Source: Cryptomeria japonica (taxonomy: Eukaryota > Streptophyta > Pinopsida > Cupressales > Cupressaceae). Taken from it: 64,000 bases of DNA. Both the position numbers and the translations under genes were made by a program. A model generated the notes under the pieces. It was not told where the DNA came from, did not search any database, and was given only the letters and a program-made list of their open reading frames with translations. Of this stretch, positions 33,732 through 44,770 are shown in pieces; the stretch's first letter is position 1, and every line of letters starts with the position of its first letter. Location of the stretch: NCBI RefSeq assembly GCF_030272615.1, contig NC_081406.1, positions 231,622,396 to 231,686,395 of the forward strand. The letters are read 5' to 3'.

Positions 33732-36212
33732 ATGGCTACTTTGGCTCAAATGATTCAAGATATCAAGAAAGAAATATATGACATGAAAATCCAACAAAAT
33801 AAATCAATGACTCCATTTGAAAAACAAATGCATGATATCAAGAGTGAGAAACTTCAAGGAATTCTAAAACGATTATATGATTTGACAATCAAAAACTAGC
33901 AAATAATTGACTATCAAAAGCCAAATCTCAAACAAGCTCACAAGACACCTTCACCAAGACATAAAGACATTTCCTCCAAATATCCTCTAGATAGACAGTT
34001 TACACCTTTGGGGAAATCTATTGAGTCGACTTTGAAAGAGATTCTTGAGCATAATCTTATCATATTCCTTAAAAAGACCACATGGGGATGTGAATTTTTC
34101 GAGTAAGTAACGTGCATATCATAGACAAAATGAACATAAGACTTTGAATTGCATGGAATTAAAACATAAGATTCAAGATCTCATTAATAATGGTGTCACT
34201 GAAATTGAATATCCTAATGACTTGCCTAAAGAAAAAGAAAGAACTACTTCTAAGCATGATCAAAATCATGAACCTATGTCTCGCAAGGCTCCATATGTGG
34301 CCTCCATCCCTTCCATGATGTCTTCATCTCCTAAAACTTCTCAGCAACAATCCATACCATCTCCTTCAAACAATGAAACTTCTCATGTTTACCTTCAAGA
34401 CCTATCTCTTATGGAAGTCCAAGTTAATGCCAATATTGATACAAGTTCATCTAAAGATTTAAAAATCCCAGATCCTATGCCATCATGCACTCCAATTCCA
34501 AACATACCCACTAAAGAGAGTCCCACTCAAAATCCTTCCCCATCATGCCAAAATATGGAGACCTTCCAAGAATCCCCTATGCCTATGCAAAATCTTATCC
34601 CTTCCTTAGAATTGGTTCCATGTCAAGAGGATAATTTGAAGAATGAAGAAGCAAGTCCTATCATAAATCAAGATCAAGACACCAAAACTCCTCAATCCCA
34701 TCTAATGATTGAAAAAAATCCTATTTCACTAGAATCCCATGATGATCCCCTTATACCTTTCCATTTCTTCCAACATGATCCCTTTCCATCTCAAGAGCAA
34801 AGCATCCTTCGAAATCCCATTCCTAATCCACTTCCTATGCAAGATCAAGATATACCTTCCATTCTTTTTGATGATTCCATTGAAAGTCAAGAGAATAGCA
34901 CCTTTAAAGAGGAATCCAGTGATCTTCCTCCTTGTCAAGATCAAAGTATCCCTTCACTTTTAGATCCTCCTTGTCAAGATAAAATAATCCCTTTAAATCC
35001 CCACAAGATTCCTTTGTCCCTCTGTCTCCATGTCTTAGTCCTCCATATACACTCCAAGATCTTATTTCTTTTGCTGATCTTATTATTCCTTCCATTGAAG
35101 AGCCTGTCATTGACCCTGATCCCACCCATGATCCTAGTCCCTCTCATGAATCTAGAGATAATATGTTGTTGAAAGATGTTAATGAACCCCCCACATGCAC
35201 AATCAGTTCCTCCACTTTGGTCCAGTCTGATTCACTTCGTGATCCTATCGTTCCTTACATTCCACCTCCATCTCATAATGGATTCGCACCTTCTTTCCAA
35301 AGCAAAGTGTATCCTACAAGTCAAAATATTTATAAAGGCAAAGGGGTAGATCTCCACAAGCAATAACCCCTCCATATTAAAGAAAATGTTAAAGGTCATG
35401 GCCTCAGTGAAATTTCTCAAGATGTTGGTATCTCTCATAAATCCTACATTTCTCCAGTTAAATCCAAATACATGCCTTCTTCTTCGCCCCTTCCATCCAT
35501 TCTAGGTCCCTATATCCCTTTGTCCCTTATGCGGGATCAACAAAGGTACACATCTTCAAGTACCTTCAATCCATCTAAAAGACCTCCATATCATTCATAT
35601 ATATCCAAGCATATCCCTCCAAGCAATTTGGATGCCAAGCATAAAAGTCATAAATCAAGCAATCCACATGTATTCAAGGATCAACATGTCTCATCCAATC
35701 AACATGTCAAAACAAAGCAAAAAATGATCCAAAAAGAAAAAGAAAAATACAAAATGCCACAAAGGCCCACAAAGAAAGAGGAAAAGTCAAAATTTATATG
35801 GTTTCCTAAGGCACTTGTACAAGCAATGCACTCTAAGGAACTACAAAAGCATCAAAAATCAAAAACCATGTGGATCCCTAAGTGGCTGCTTGAAGCACAA
35901 AAGTCTAAAGAAAAATCAAAATTGGCATCCAAAATTGTTGTTCCTCCATCCAAACCTTCCGAGTATATTCCTCCATCACCTCCTTCATCTATTTTGGGTT
36001 ATTATGCCCCAAAATTTGTAACCTTTCCTCCATCCAAATCTCAAAATTTGAGATTCACTTCTCTTCCATATGTCCACCATCCCTCAAGGTGTGTGCCAAT
36101 GTTGATCTTTCCAAAATTTCCATCTAGCCATACACAAATCTTCCAACATCCCATCCATTATCCAACACCTCTTTTCCACCCCTCCATCCCTCTTATCCAA
36201 TCCTTTGCATAA
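33732..36212 (+). pseudogene. E3 gag remnant fused to Ser/Pro-rich and basic ORF
   Basis: From the ATG at 33,732 come ~55 residues with a coiled-coil look. After a stop, F-T-P-L-G-K-S-I (33,991) and H-R-Q-N-E-H-K-T-L-N-C (34,110-34,150) match the post-capsid part of E1 gag. The knuckle has lost its first Cys (Arg instead) and the capsid itself is absent. From 34,144 a Ser/Pro/Gln-rich region has about five repeats around Q-D-Q-x-I-P. A frameshift near 35,000 and a TAA at 35,364 interrupt it. The end (35,472-36,212) is strongly basic, with two similar blocks KFIWFPKALVQA and KTMWIPKWLLEA. Role unknown; an RNA-binding, gag-like function is possible. Confidence 0.6.
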
Positions 36213-36432
36213 ATCCTTGCCCTAGTTTCATTTCATTATCCTGCCAATATCTTTGAGCATACCTTCATAGCCATGGTCTATTGCAACTCATATTCCAAGG
36301 GTACCATCCAAAGAAGCGAGACGTTGGGATCCTTCTTCCATCCCCTATCATGCCTTTGTTATCTTCCAAAAAAGAAAAAAAAAATGATGAAAAACTGAGA
36401 AAAAAAAAAGAGTAAAGAGAAATAAATTTGTT

Positions 36433-36506
36433 GTGTGAAAACCACTTCTTGTGGCACCTTGGACAAGTACCATGATGAAAACCTAGCAAATAGGTGTCAT
36501 GTGTAA
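36433..36506 (+). other. Conserved structured motif, E3 copy
   Basis: Counterpart of E1 8,103-8,173. CCAC/GTGG stem, then the hairpin CCTA (36,482-36,485), loop GCAAA, TAGG (36,491-36,494). The 3' flank GGTGTCA can pair with TGGCACC upstream through one G-U. Confidence 0.6.
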
Positions 36507-38839
36507 TTTACGAACTTCTTGCACACCACACTGGGGGGCAGGCTTTCTCCTTCATATCCTATTGCCCTTCATTGTCCTATCATACCCTTGTTATACCCCT
36601 TCCTTGTTCTATCGTCCCTCATGTACATATCCCTCTTTAACCTTTGATCTTGACAAGGTTAAGGATCTTTGCAGGCTTCATGTGTCCTATCTATTGCACT
36701 TGATCCAGACCCTTTAGCTCATATCCATTGCTCACTTACATCCTTCATTACCATCTTTGATTTTGCTTATCCTATTTGTCCCCTATCCAGATCTATTCCT
36801 TGATCTTGATCAACACTATGGACAAAATGCAAAAACATTCTTTCCACAAACCTCTTGGCATTGCCACTTCTTTGGACCATATGGCTTCTTTATGCTATAT
36901 CCTTTCTTTGTTGCGCTATATCCTTGCTTTACATCGCTAAAATCCTTGCTTTACATCGCTAAAATCCTTGTTTTACATTGCTATATCTGGTCCCTATGCT
37001 TGGATTAACGTTGTGAGATAGTCCTTAAAAGAGTCCACCATCATTCGCTTATCCATTAATGTACTCAAAATCCCTTTTGCCTCGCTAGACACTAGGGGCA
37101 AACATCAAAAAACTCTTAAAATAAGAAAAAGTCCTGAAATAATCCCTAAACAAAAAAACAAAAAAAATCTTCAAAATCAAAGCATGAAAGCATGAATTGT
37201 CTATCAAATCAAACCAACAACAGACAAACTCTCAAATTATACAATCAAACTGATCACATGTCTAATCAACATCAACATCGACACCAACACCAACATGTAT
37301 TATACAAGGATGTGTACGCTCGAAACCAGACAGATCGGTCTTATATGGGGTACTCACTCTTTGAAACCAAACACTCTTATCAATCATCAAACAATCAAAA
37401 GAATGGCATATATCAGTGTGACTATTGGATTTTATCCTAGTTATTCTTACCTTTATCAACTTATGGCAGAACGTGTTTCATCTTTAAAAATCACTATAAA
37501 AAATTCGCTTTGCTTTTGCTTGTGCATAATCTTTAGTCACTTTCGTGACCCCCCTTGGTTCTCCTTAGAACCCTCATGGATTGCAATCAATCAACATTAT
37601 AGTCCTAGGGAACTTCAATCTTAAAGCTCTTAGCAGCCTACCCAAGCCATCCTTGTGTCAGTCAAGTCTGGATCGTTCACTCTGAGTCAGTCATTTGTCT
37701 CCTACCTTATATAGAGTTTTGATCACTGGCACCCTATCAAATATGCAAAACAAGAACAACTCAAATCGCTTAAGCTATGTTGACATTTTCTTTGTATGTT
37801 GTATTTTATATTGGCTTTCGCTCATTATTCCCTCTGAGTAACTCAAGGAAGTCTATCTTGACGAAGAGGTACAAGGACTGGGGGCATAATACCTTTCTTT
37901 GTTTTCTGCTTGTGGGTGTGATTCTAATGATCTGAAAAATGTCCTATAAACTAGGTGTCTGTGATAAGAGCCTTCGCATTAAGGCTAAATGGCCTCACAT
38001 ACCTCAACTCCGTTTATATGCACGCTTCAGTGAGATTGGAACTATTTCTTTGTCTATTTTACGTGTCTGTTGTGTTTACATGCAAGAAGCATTTAGGTCA
38101 TCTTGGCCTCCTTTTGCCTTGGTGCTTATGTTTGACTACTATATCAAAGAGGACAGGACATTCAGGTCATCATGGCTCTTTGTGCCTTGATGCTTATGTC
38201 TATTACCTATTTAACACTCAATGATGATAAGAAAGCGAATACAAATCCAATGACTAGGTCCTAGTTGCATCTTCTGCATTCATGTTAAGTTTTGTGCATT
38301 GCATGGCGAATCTAGCATACTAACGATGATATTGGTCTTATTCACCTAGAGCTTGAATTTAAATCAACCTTCTCTTCACGACCTTATATAGTCAAAACCC
38401 TAATTTTCAACTTGCTCCGATTGGCATGAAAACTACACCCTTGGTTAATTTGACCGTCCTGATTCCATTTTCGGGATCGAAATCAAAATCCGAGATCATC
38501 TTCCTAGTCAATCTCGCACTACTATGACCACTTAGCACTTTCATCAAATGCTCATTCTTTTCTTCAATTTGTGCTCAATTTCTCATCAATCAATGCTAAA
38601 TCTTTAAATGGCCCTCTAAATCATTCTTTGCACTCAAATCATTAATCGCTTAATATTCTTATCAAATTGCTTGAAATCACTATGCAACCTGTTGATCTTT
38701 CGATTTCGCTCCTGAGGGGGCATACTCATGACATCATCATCATCAGTGATCACATCCTCAAAGTCAAGAATTTCTTTCAAAAACTTCATTACAAGTTGAG
38801 CAGCTAATCTTTACCAAATATCAAACAAGACCTTATCTC

Positions 38840-39400
38840 TAGGGGCATCTCAGCTTCATCACTTCATATCAAGTTGAGATTTCTCGATCATCTGAATCAA
38901 ATCAATCTCTAGGGGCATATCAGTTTCGTCGCATCAAATCAAGCTGATATTGTTGTCATCTGAATCAATCTCTTAACGTTAATCGGTTTCATCGCTTTTC
39001 ATCAAGCTGATTATTCGTTTAAACTCAATCAAGGGTTTAAAGAGTATCTTTGATCACACGCTCAATCTAAGCAGGTGTTCGGTTTCATCGCATCAAATCA
39101 AGCTAGATGCTTTATCTTTGCTCGTCGTGTCTTGATCCATCAAGTTCAAGATCAGTATTATCTTTGCTCACTGTGTCTAATTCAATCAAGTTCTAGATCA
39201 GTAAGATCCGCTTCTTGATCCATCAAGTTTAGGTTCGGTATCTTTGCTCTTCATCGATCCTAGTTCAATCAAGTTTGGGATCGATATTGCTTTCAATCAG
39301 TTTGTTCAGTTTCATCGCTTCAAAACAAACCGAATACCTCACTCTTCATCTGGTTTGTGATCAATCAAGTTTAGAACTGGTATCTCCTAGACATCAATTG
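38840..39400 (+). repeat. Hairpin array before the E3 PPT
   Basis: Three well-formed units have 10-bp arms and exactly 14-nt loops: ATCTCAGCTT/AAGTTGAGAT (38,847-38,880), ATATCAGTTT/AAGCTGATAT (38,917-38,950), TAATCGGTTT/AAGCTGATTA (38,980-39,013). Loops share the pattern C-R-T-C-R-C...A-T-C. A weaker unit lies at 39,075-39,110. Later ones are TCTTGA/TCAAGA (39,130-39,151) and ATCGATCCTAG/TTTGGGATCGAT (39,253-39,285), with CAATCAAG or CATCAAG in the loop. Confidence 0.7.
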
Positions 39401-39433
39401 TTCTTTGAATCAATGTGTTGCTCGCATATCAAT

Positions 39434-39448
39434 TCAAAGAGGGGCAAA
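39434..39448 (+). promoter_or_regulatory. E3 polypurine tract
   Basis: TCAAAGAGGGGCAAA abuts the 3' LTR, identical in its core to that of E1. Confidence 0.85.
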
Positions 39449-40642
39449 TGTAATACCCTAAAAATGGTCGTCCAAAACCATGGGCACCTAATCTCGACTA
39501 ATGTTCTTAAATTCAATAAAATTCATCAAGGTCCTGACTCAAATAATCAATTTAAATCAATCATGAGAGCCTGATTAATTAATTCCTAAGGCATAAAACT
39601 GCAACATGGCAATTACAATTAATTAAATTCTCATTTAATTAATTGATCAAATTCAAAATTCAAAATAGAAAATCTTTTTAAAATCAAATATCTCGTTTAT
39701 TTAATTAAATATCTTTTGCATATTTAATAAATAAATAAAAATTGTCATAAATCTTCAAAAAAGGAAACAAATGAAGAAAGAGGAATTAATTTGAAAAATA
39801 AATTGGAAATTATGAGCACAAATCTTCAAAAAAGGAAACAAATCAAGAAAAAAGAATTAATTTGAAAAATAAATTGGAAATTATGAGCACAAAAATTCAA
39901 AAAAGGAAACAAATCGACTGAACTCAAGAAAAATGGAAAGAATCTGAGTTGCTAATTTGAACTCAATCTTATCTCTCCAAAATGGAATTAAATTGTCCAA
40001 TCAAATCATTTCACCTGGATTGTGCTTCCTTCGAATCGATCTCGACCGTTCATTAAAGATCAATCCCGACATTTGGTCTCCCTCTTGATTTTCCTATAAA
40101 TTCAGGCTCTCATTCTTCAATCAAGATCAGAGAATTTTACCTCGTTATTATGCTAATATTGTGTTGCAGGTTATCGAGGAAATTTTGAAGAAGCTTTGCA
40201 TACTTAATTCATCAATCAACTTAGTTTTCATTTAGCTTTCATTTAATCGTAGAATCATTTAGATTTCTAGTTCATTAGCTTAGATTCGTTTCCCTTATCT
40301 AGATTCAATTTCTTGCATATAATCTAGCTTAGCTTCATTTAGAGCTTTGATCATTTAGCTTGATAATCTCATTTCGCTTAATCAATTAATCTTGCATTCA
40401 ATCTTGCATTTAACTATTAATCTTGCATTCGCCTAGTTGCATGCATTTAAAAATCCTCTGTTTGAGTGTAGTCTAGTCACTAGATAACTTAGCAATATGA
40501 GAGAAATCCACACTTGCACTTTCTAGGAGGCAATAAGCCGACTTGCAATGGATTTCATTTTGTTGTTTTTTATTAACTAACCCATGCAAATAATGGTTTA
40601 TTGAAGTGTTTGTGCCTTTGCAGGTTCCCCAAATTTCACACA
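39449..40642 (+). repeat. E3 3' LTR
   Basis: Collinear with 30,358-31,550 with a few percent differences by eye. TATA box at 40,095-40,102. It is preceded by TCAAAGAGGGGCAAA (39,434-39,448), the polypurine tract. Confidence 0.92.
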
Positions 40643-40651
40643 CATAATAAC

Positions 40652-40790
40652 AAGAGGGAGAAAATGAGGGAGAGGTAGAGGGAGAGGGGAGAGGTAGGGT
40701 GGAGATATGTATAGAAGAAGATATAGAGATATATAGAGAGTGATAGGGAGAGAGATAGGAAGCTAGATGTAGAGAAAGATATAGATAGAA

Positions 40791-40835
<45 letters not shown>
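40652..40835. repeat. GA-rich tract ending in (GA)n
   Basis: Purine-rich GAGGGAGA and GATATAGA words pass into about 20 GA units at 40,794-40,835. It starts directly behind the E3 target duplication. The Leu/Ser ORF on the other strand is its translation and not a gene. Confidence 0.9.
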
Positions 40836-40838
<3 letters not shown>

Positions 40839-43690
40839 TCAAGGCTTAGGAAGCTCATTGCTCTTGATTTGGACTTGAAAGACTAAGATGCACAACCTTA
40901 GGGCAAGATACAATGGACTTGTAAAAATTGAAGATCACTTCTCTAGGGCAAGATACAATGAATCAAAATGGTTGAACTATGGAGGAACAAATTCTTTGAC
41001 ATGTTAATTATAGTTTTTTGTTCTTACACATCTGAAACCAATAATAAAACCTAATTAAAGAGAGTCGGGAGTGTTACAATCTCGTTCAAACTCATACAAT
41101 CATCAAAGAACAATCATTAAATAGAGTCAAGGGTTAGTAGTCGAGCTTTGTTGCTCCAAGTTAGTTTCTCAAAAACATGCATTCACGTTTAACTATCATC
41201 ATATTAACATCAAGAACCTATAACTTTCCATAAACAATAACATCAAATATTCACATTCATTTACCACCATAAAATATTTATCATTTTTCAATCGTTATGT
41301 GCGGGTTAGTAGTCGAGCTTTGTTGCTACTTGATAGTTGTAGGGGTCAGTAGTCGAGTTTGAAGGGGATCATTCTTTATATGAGTTTGAAGGGGATTGTA
41401 TTAGTTTCTCCAAAACACGCATTCACATTTAACTTTCATTATATTAACATTAAGAACCTATAGATTTCCATAAACAATAACATCAAATATTCACATTCAT
41501 TTACCACCATAAAATATATATCCTTTTTCAATCTTAAATATTCATTTGAAACAACTTAATAAAGTCTTAGGTATTGTCTTAAGAGCATGTGAAATGTAAT
41601 GAAAAGTCTAGGATAAAGCAAGATTAACGAGGTCAATTCTAAGGCCCATTACATGGGTTCCTCTAAGCTTTCCAAAATGTGGAAAAAAATTGAGTCATAT
41701 GAATAGTCAATAGGTTCAACCACAAAAATCTCCAAATTCACACTTAAATCCAATCTACCAATGAAGCTTGTAAAAACAAATGCATAAACACAATGAATCA
41801 CAAACAACAAATTGTACCTCGACACAAATTCTTTGCCTATCTTTGTTGTCTCCTCAAGCTCTCTATGATGAATGATGATGATGTTTCTCTTTAAATTTTG
41901 CACAAGCCCTTTAATAGTATGATAACAAGAATCTACTAATGAAGCTTGTAAAAACAAATGCATAAACACAATGAATCAAACCAATGAATTGTACCTTCAC
42001 ACAAATGCTTTTCTTATCTCAATTGTCTCCTCAAGCTCTCTTTGATGAATGATGATGATGTTGCTCTCAAATTTTGTACAAGCCCTTTAATAGTATGATG
42101 ACATGAAAGATTAAGGGTTATGGTTAAAGAATTATATGGACGAAGGTTACATTTATAGATTTTTCCTAATATTGATCAACAGTAGAGATTGATTGATACT
42201 AATAGGCAGATCAATGATCAAGAATTGATGAGAGGAACTGATTAGAAGATTGAGGAGTTAACTGAATACATGATTCAATGAACTGATTGCATTAAAAAGT
42301 GAAGTGGATTTGATTGATCAAATAAGAGCGAGTGTGAGTGGAATAATTAGATTGGGTAAAAGGCTGAAAGTGAATGTTTGTTAAGTGGTTAGGTGAAAAT
42401 ACTTGAGAATGATTGATATGAAATTAAATAAATAAATTATTTAATTCATGTGCACATGGAAAAGTAGTACAAGTGCTTAATATTTTTATTTAGTACCTTA
42501 CATTTTAATTCATGTGCACATGGAAAAATCTAGTGTGCAACATATAGCTAATATATCTAATGTTATTCATATTATGCATAGATATCATAATGAACCTAAT
42601 AATCCATCTCATGCATATAATCTCTATGTTGATGTAGCTCATTTGGACCCATGTGTGCATAAATATTATTACTATTTGTATCTTATTGTACAATATTAAT
42701 TTGGTCATGGGAGAAAAAAGAATTAGGGTGAATTTTTAAACTATGACTAGGAAAAGCCACTAAACAATTGCCCCCATCAATCAAATCCTACACTAGGTAC
42801 CCATTAAACCTATGTATTGATTAAAAACATGGTTGTTGTACCCCCATAGTTACACCCTTAGAAGTGTCCAATGATCAAATAGGAGGAAGAATATTCATCT
42901 TGACACCAATCAAACCTTGAGGCACTTTCTTTAAGGGATCACCCAATCCAATAAACTTTGAAATCTCTGAACTTATATGTAAAATCTCTAGACTTAACTG
43001 TAATAGCATTAGATGCATTAGCCATATATTGCACACTAGGTTATTCTTTTTTTAGTCACCACCCTTTTGAAAATGATTTTTCTGTTGAAACTTCAAACGA
43101 TAGGACGACATAGAAAAGCATGCTAAGAACCATAATACAAAACATTGGAAGCTAGCAATTTCAATTTTACATTCTTCACATAACGCATAAGTACATAAAA
43201 GAAGCATAGCCATCCAACTATATATTGTCTCTAATAGATGAAAACATCCCCTTAATAAAAAATAATTTGTAAATCATCTTCAAAGAGATGATGTTTCATC
43301 TTGACACATAATGACTAAAATATAGTCACTAATCATGAATCATCTCATATGTTCCTTGTGCATACCCAAATAAATATGAAAATTGTATGTTCTTCAATCG
43401 CAAGCTCACACAAAAATGACTACGAAAACTTATGGCTAGATAACCATAGTGATGAATGGAACTTGAAAATAGATGAAAACCACTTAATAATATATTCCCT
43501 CAAAGTCATAAATATGTTAACCAGCAACTTATCATCATACACACAATCTAAACATTGAGCCTAAAAAGCCTATGAATGTGTACTAGGCCACCTTTTACAT
43601 AATAGATCTCAAAACAAGGTGCCACAAAGCCAAGTGGTAATGAATATGTTAATATATCAAGTAAAAGAGGCATAAGATGTGGCATAGTAT
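40836..43690. other. Intergenic with two local duplications
   Basis: No gene found. Duplication 1: GGGTTAGTAGTCGAGCTTTG occurs at 41,131 and 41,303, and a ~135-bp block (41,162-41,300) recurs at 41,402-41,535. Duplication 2: a ~178-bp block (41,752-41,927) recurs at 41,930-42,108, with ATGAATGATGATGATGTT in both. A 20-bp word TTCATGTGCACATGGAAAA is doubled at 42,446 and 42,505. The rest is unremarkable AT-rich DNA. Confidence 0.7.
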
Positions 43691-44770
43691 ACTCAAGTTG
43701 ATGAATACTAAGAGGAGGGGTGAATTAGTATACCAAAAAATACTGAACTAAAACACTTTAATAGTTTAGCAGTAAACCGGTATAACAGTTTAACTAACAA
43801 ACCGGTTAACACAAATGCAAACCAAACAGCAAGTAAGGCATTCACCCACAGAAGCACAATCACCATAACACAAGAGATTTTGACGTGGAAAACCAAATGG
43901 GAAAAACCACGGTGAGATGAAACTCACAAGTAACTATCTGCAGAATAGTAACCAGGCCGATTAAGGTCATACAATGTTCTTTACCAGAACAGATCCTGTT
44001 AGGAATCTCAATCTCTGTTAGGAGATAAGTCCGATTAAAGACTACCTTGTGAGAGGATTTCAGATCCACAGATGTGAATCACCTTGTTAGAGGATTTACA
44101 AAGGCTTTTCTGGGCCTACCCGGTTCAGGGTTTCCGACTTGTCAAAGATGTGAGTAGTCAACAAGTGAATGATCTAGCAAATAGCACAGTCTGCTAGGTT
44201 AGATCCATGATAGCTCATTGCTAATGCATTTCAGCATTACTTCAGTCTTCAGTAAATCCACACTCTATTACAGCACGTAGACTTGATCTTCTCTATTAAG
44301 ATCGCACATACAAAAACTCATCAACCACCAAAAACCCTAACAGCTACACCACCTAAAACCCTAGACATGATGTCCTTACAAAGGAATCTAATTTCATGCC
44401 GGTCCAGTAGGATTACATTGCAAGTTCCTAGGTTCATTGCATCTAGACACATTTGATAACACAGCACAAATCATCGTCAAAGTGTCGGTGGATGGTAACT
44501 CATCACAAAAATACCGGTTGGTAACTCGCACAGAGTATTACCGGTTCATACAACTTTACCGATTACCAGTTGTCCAAAAATGAAGACTGGGAAAATGATA
44601 ATTGCCGCTTCAGTTTCTTCACTTCGCTTGAGATCCTCGAACCGCTTGAGGTCTCCATACCGCTTGAGATCGGTAAGTACTTTCTGCAAAACACCGATAG
44701 CCTATAGACTAAAATGCAATACCGGTTTGGAACAAATACCGGTTGAGCATAATTCATACATACAAAAAGT
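43690..44770. repeat. Old repeat remnant rich in ACCGGTT words
   Basis: Starts with ACTAAGAGGAGGGGTGAATT and contains GACGTGGAAAACCAAATGGG and AAAAACCACGG, wording that I associate with widely spread plant non-coding repeats (from memory). ACCGGTT or close variants occur about ten times (for example 43,778, 43,800, 44,512, 44,541, 44,717, 44,734), and ACCGCTTGAG is doubled near 44,640. No protein is encoded. Confidence 0.45.

Larger units (their letters stand above)
36213..39433 (+). other. E3 3' non-coding tail
   Basis: No coding region. It holds the structured motif shared with E1 (36,433-36,506), repeated purine words (ACTGGGGGGCA at 36,530, CTGGGGGCATAAT at 37,879, GAGGGGGCATAC at 38,714-38,725), a near-duplicate of ~42 bp (about 38,090 and 38,159, with GGTGCTTATGT or GATGCTTATGT), and a hairpin array from 38,840. 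Confidence 0.65.
30358..40642 (+). mobile_element. E3: complete non-autonomous LTR element, no pol
   Basis: Two collinear LTRs of ~1,193 bp (30,358-31,550 and 39,449-40,642) enclose ~7.9 kb. There is a primer site, a long leader, a gag-like/repetitive ORF and a 3' tail with polypurine tract. I find no reverse transcriptase, RNase H or integrase motif in any frame. CATAA occurs at 30,352-30,356 and 40,643-40,647; the left copy is separated from the LTR by one C, so the target duplication is probable rather than perfect. The tail shares a structured motif and the polypurine tract with E1, so E3 probably depended on a Tat-type partner. Confidence 0.9.

Noticed and set aside
38840-39400. CRISPR-like array
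   Set aside because: Repeat units are hairpins with variable arms in a plant retrotransposon tail; no constant repeats with unique spacers and no cas genes.
40636-40842. Minus-strand Leu/Ser ORF
   Set aside because: Translation of the GA repeat.
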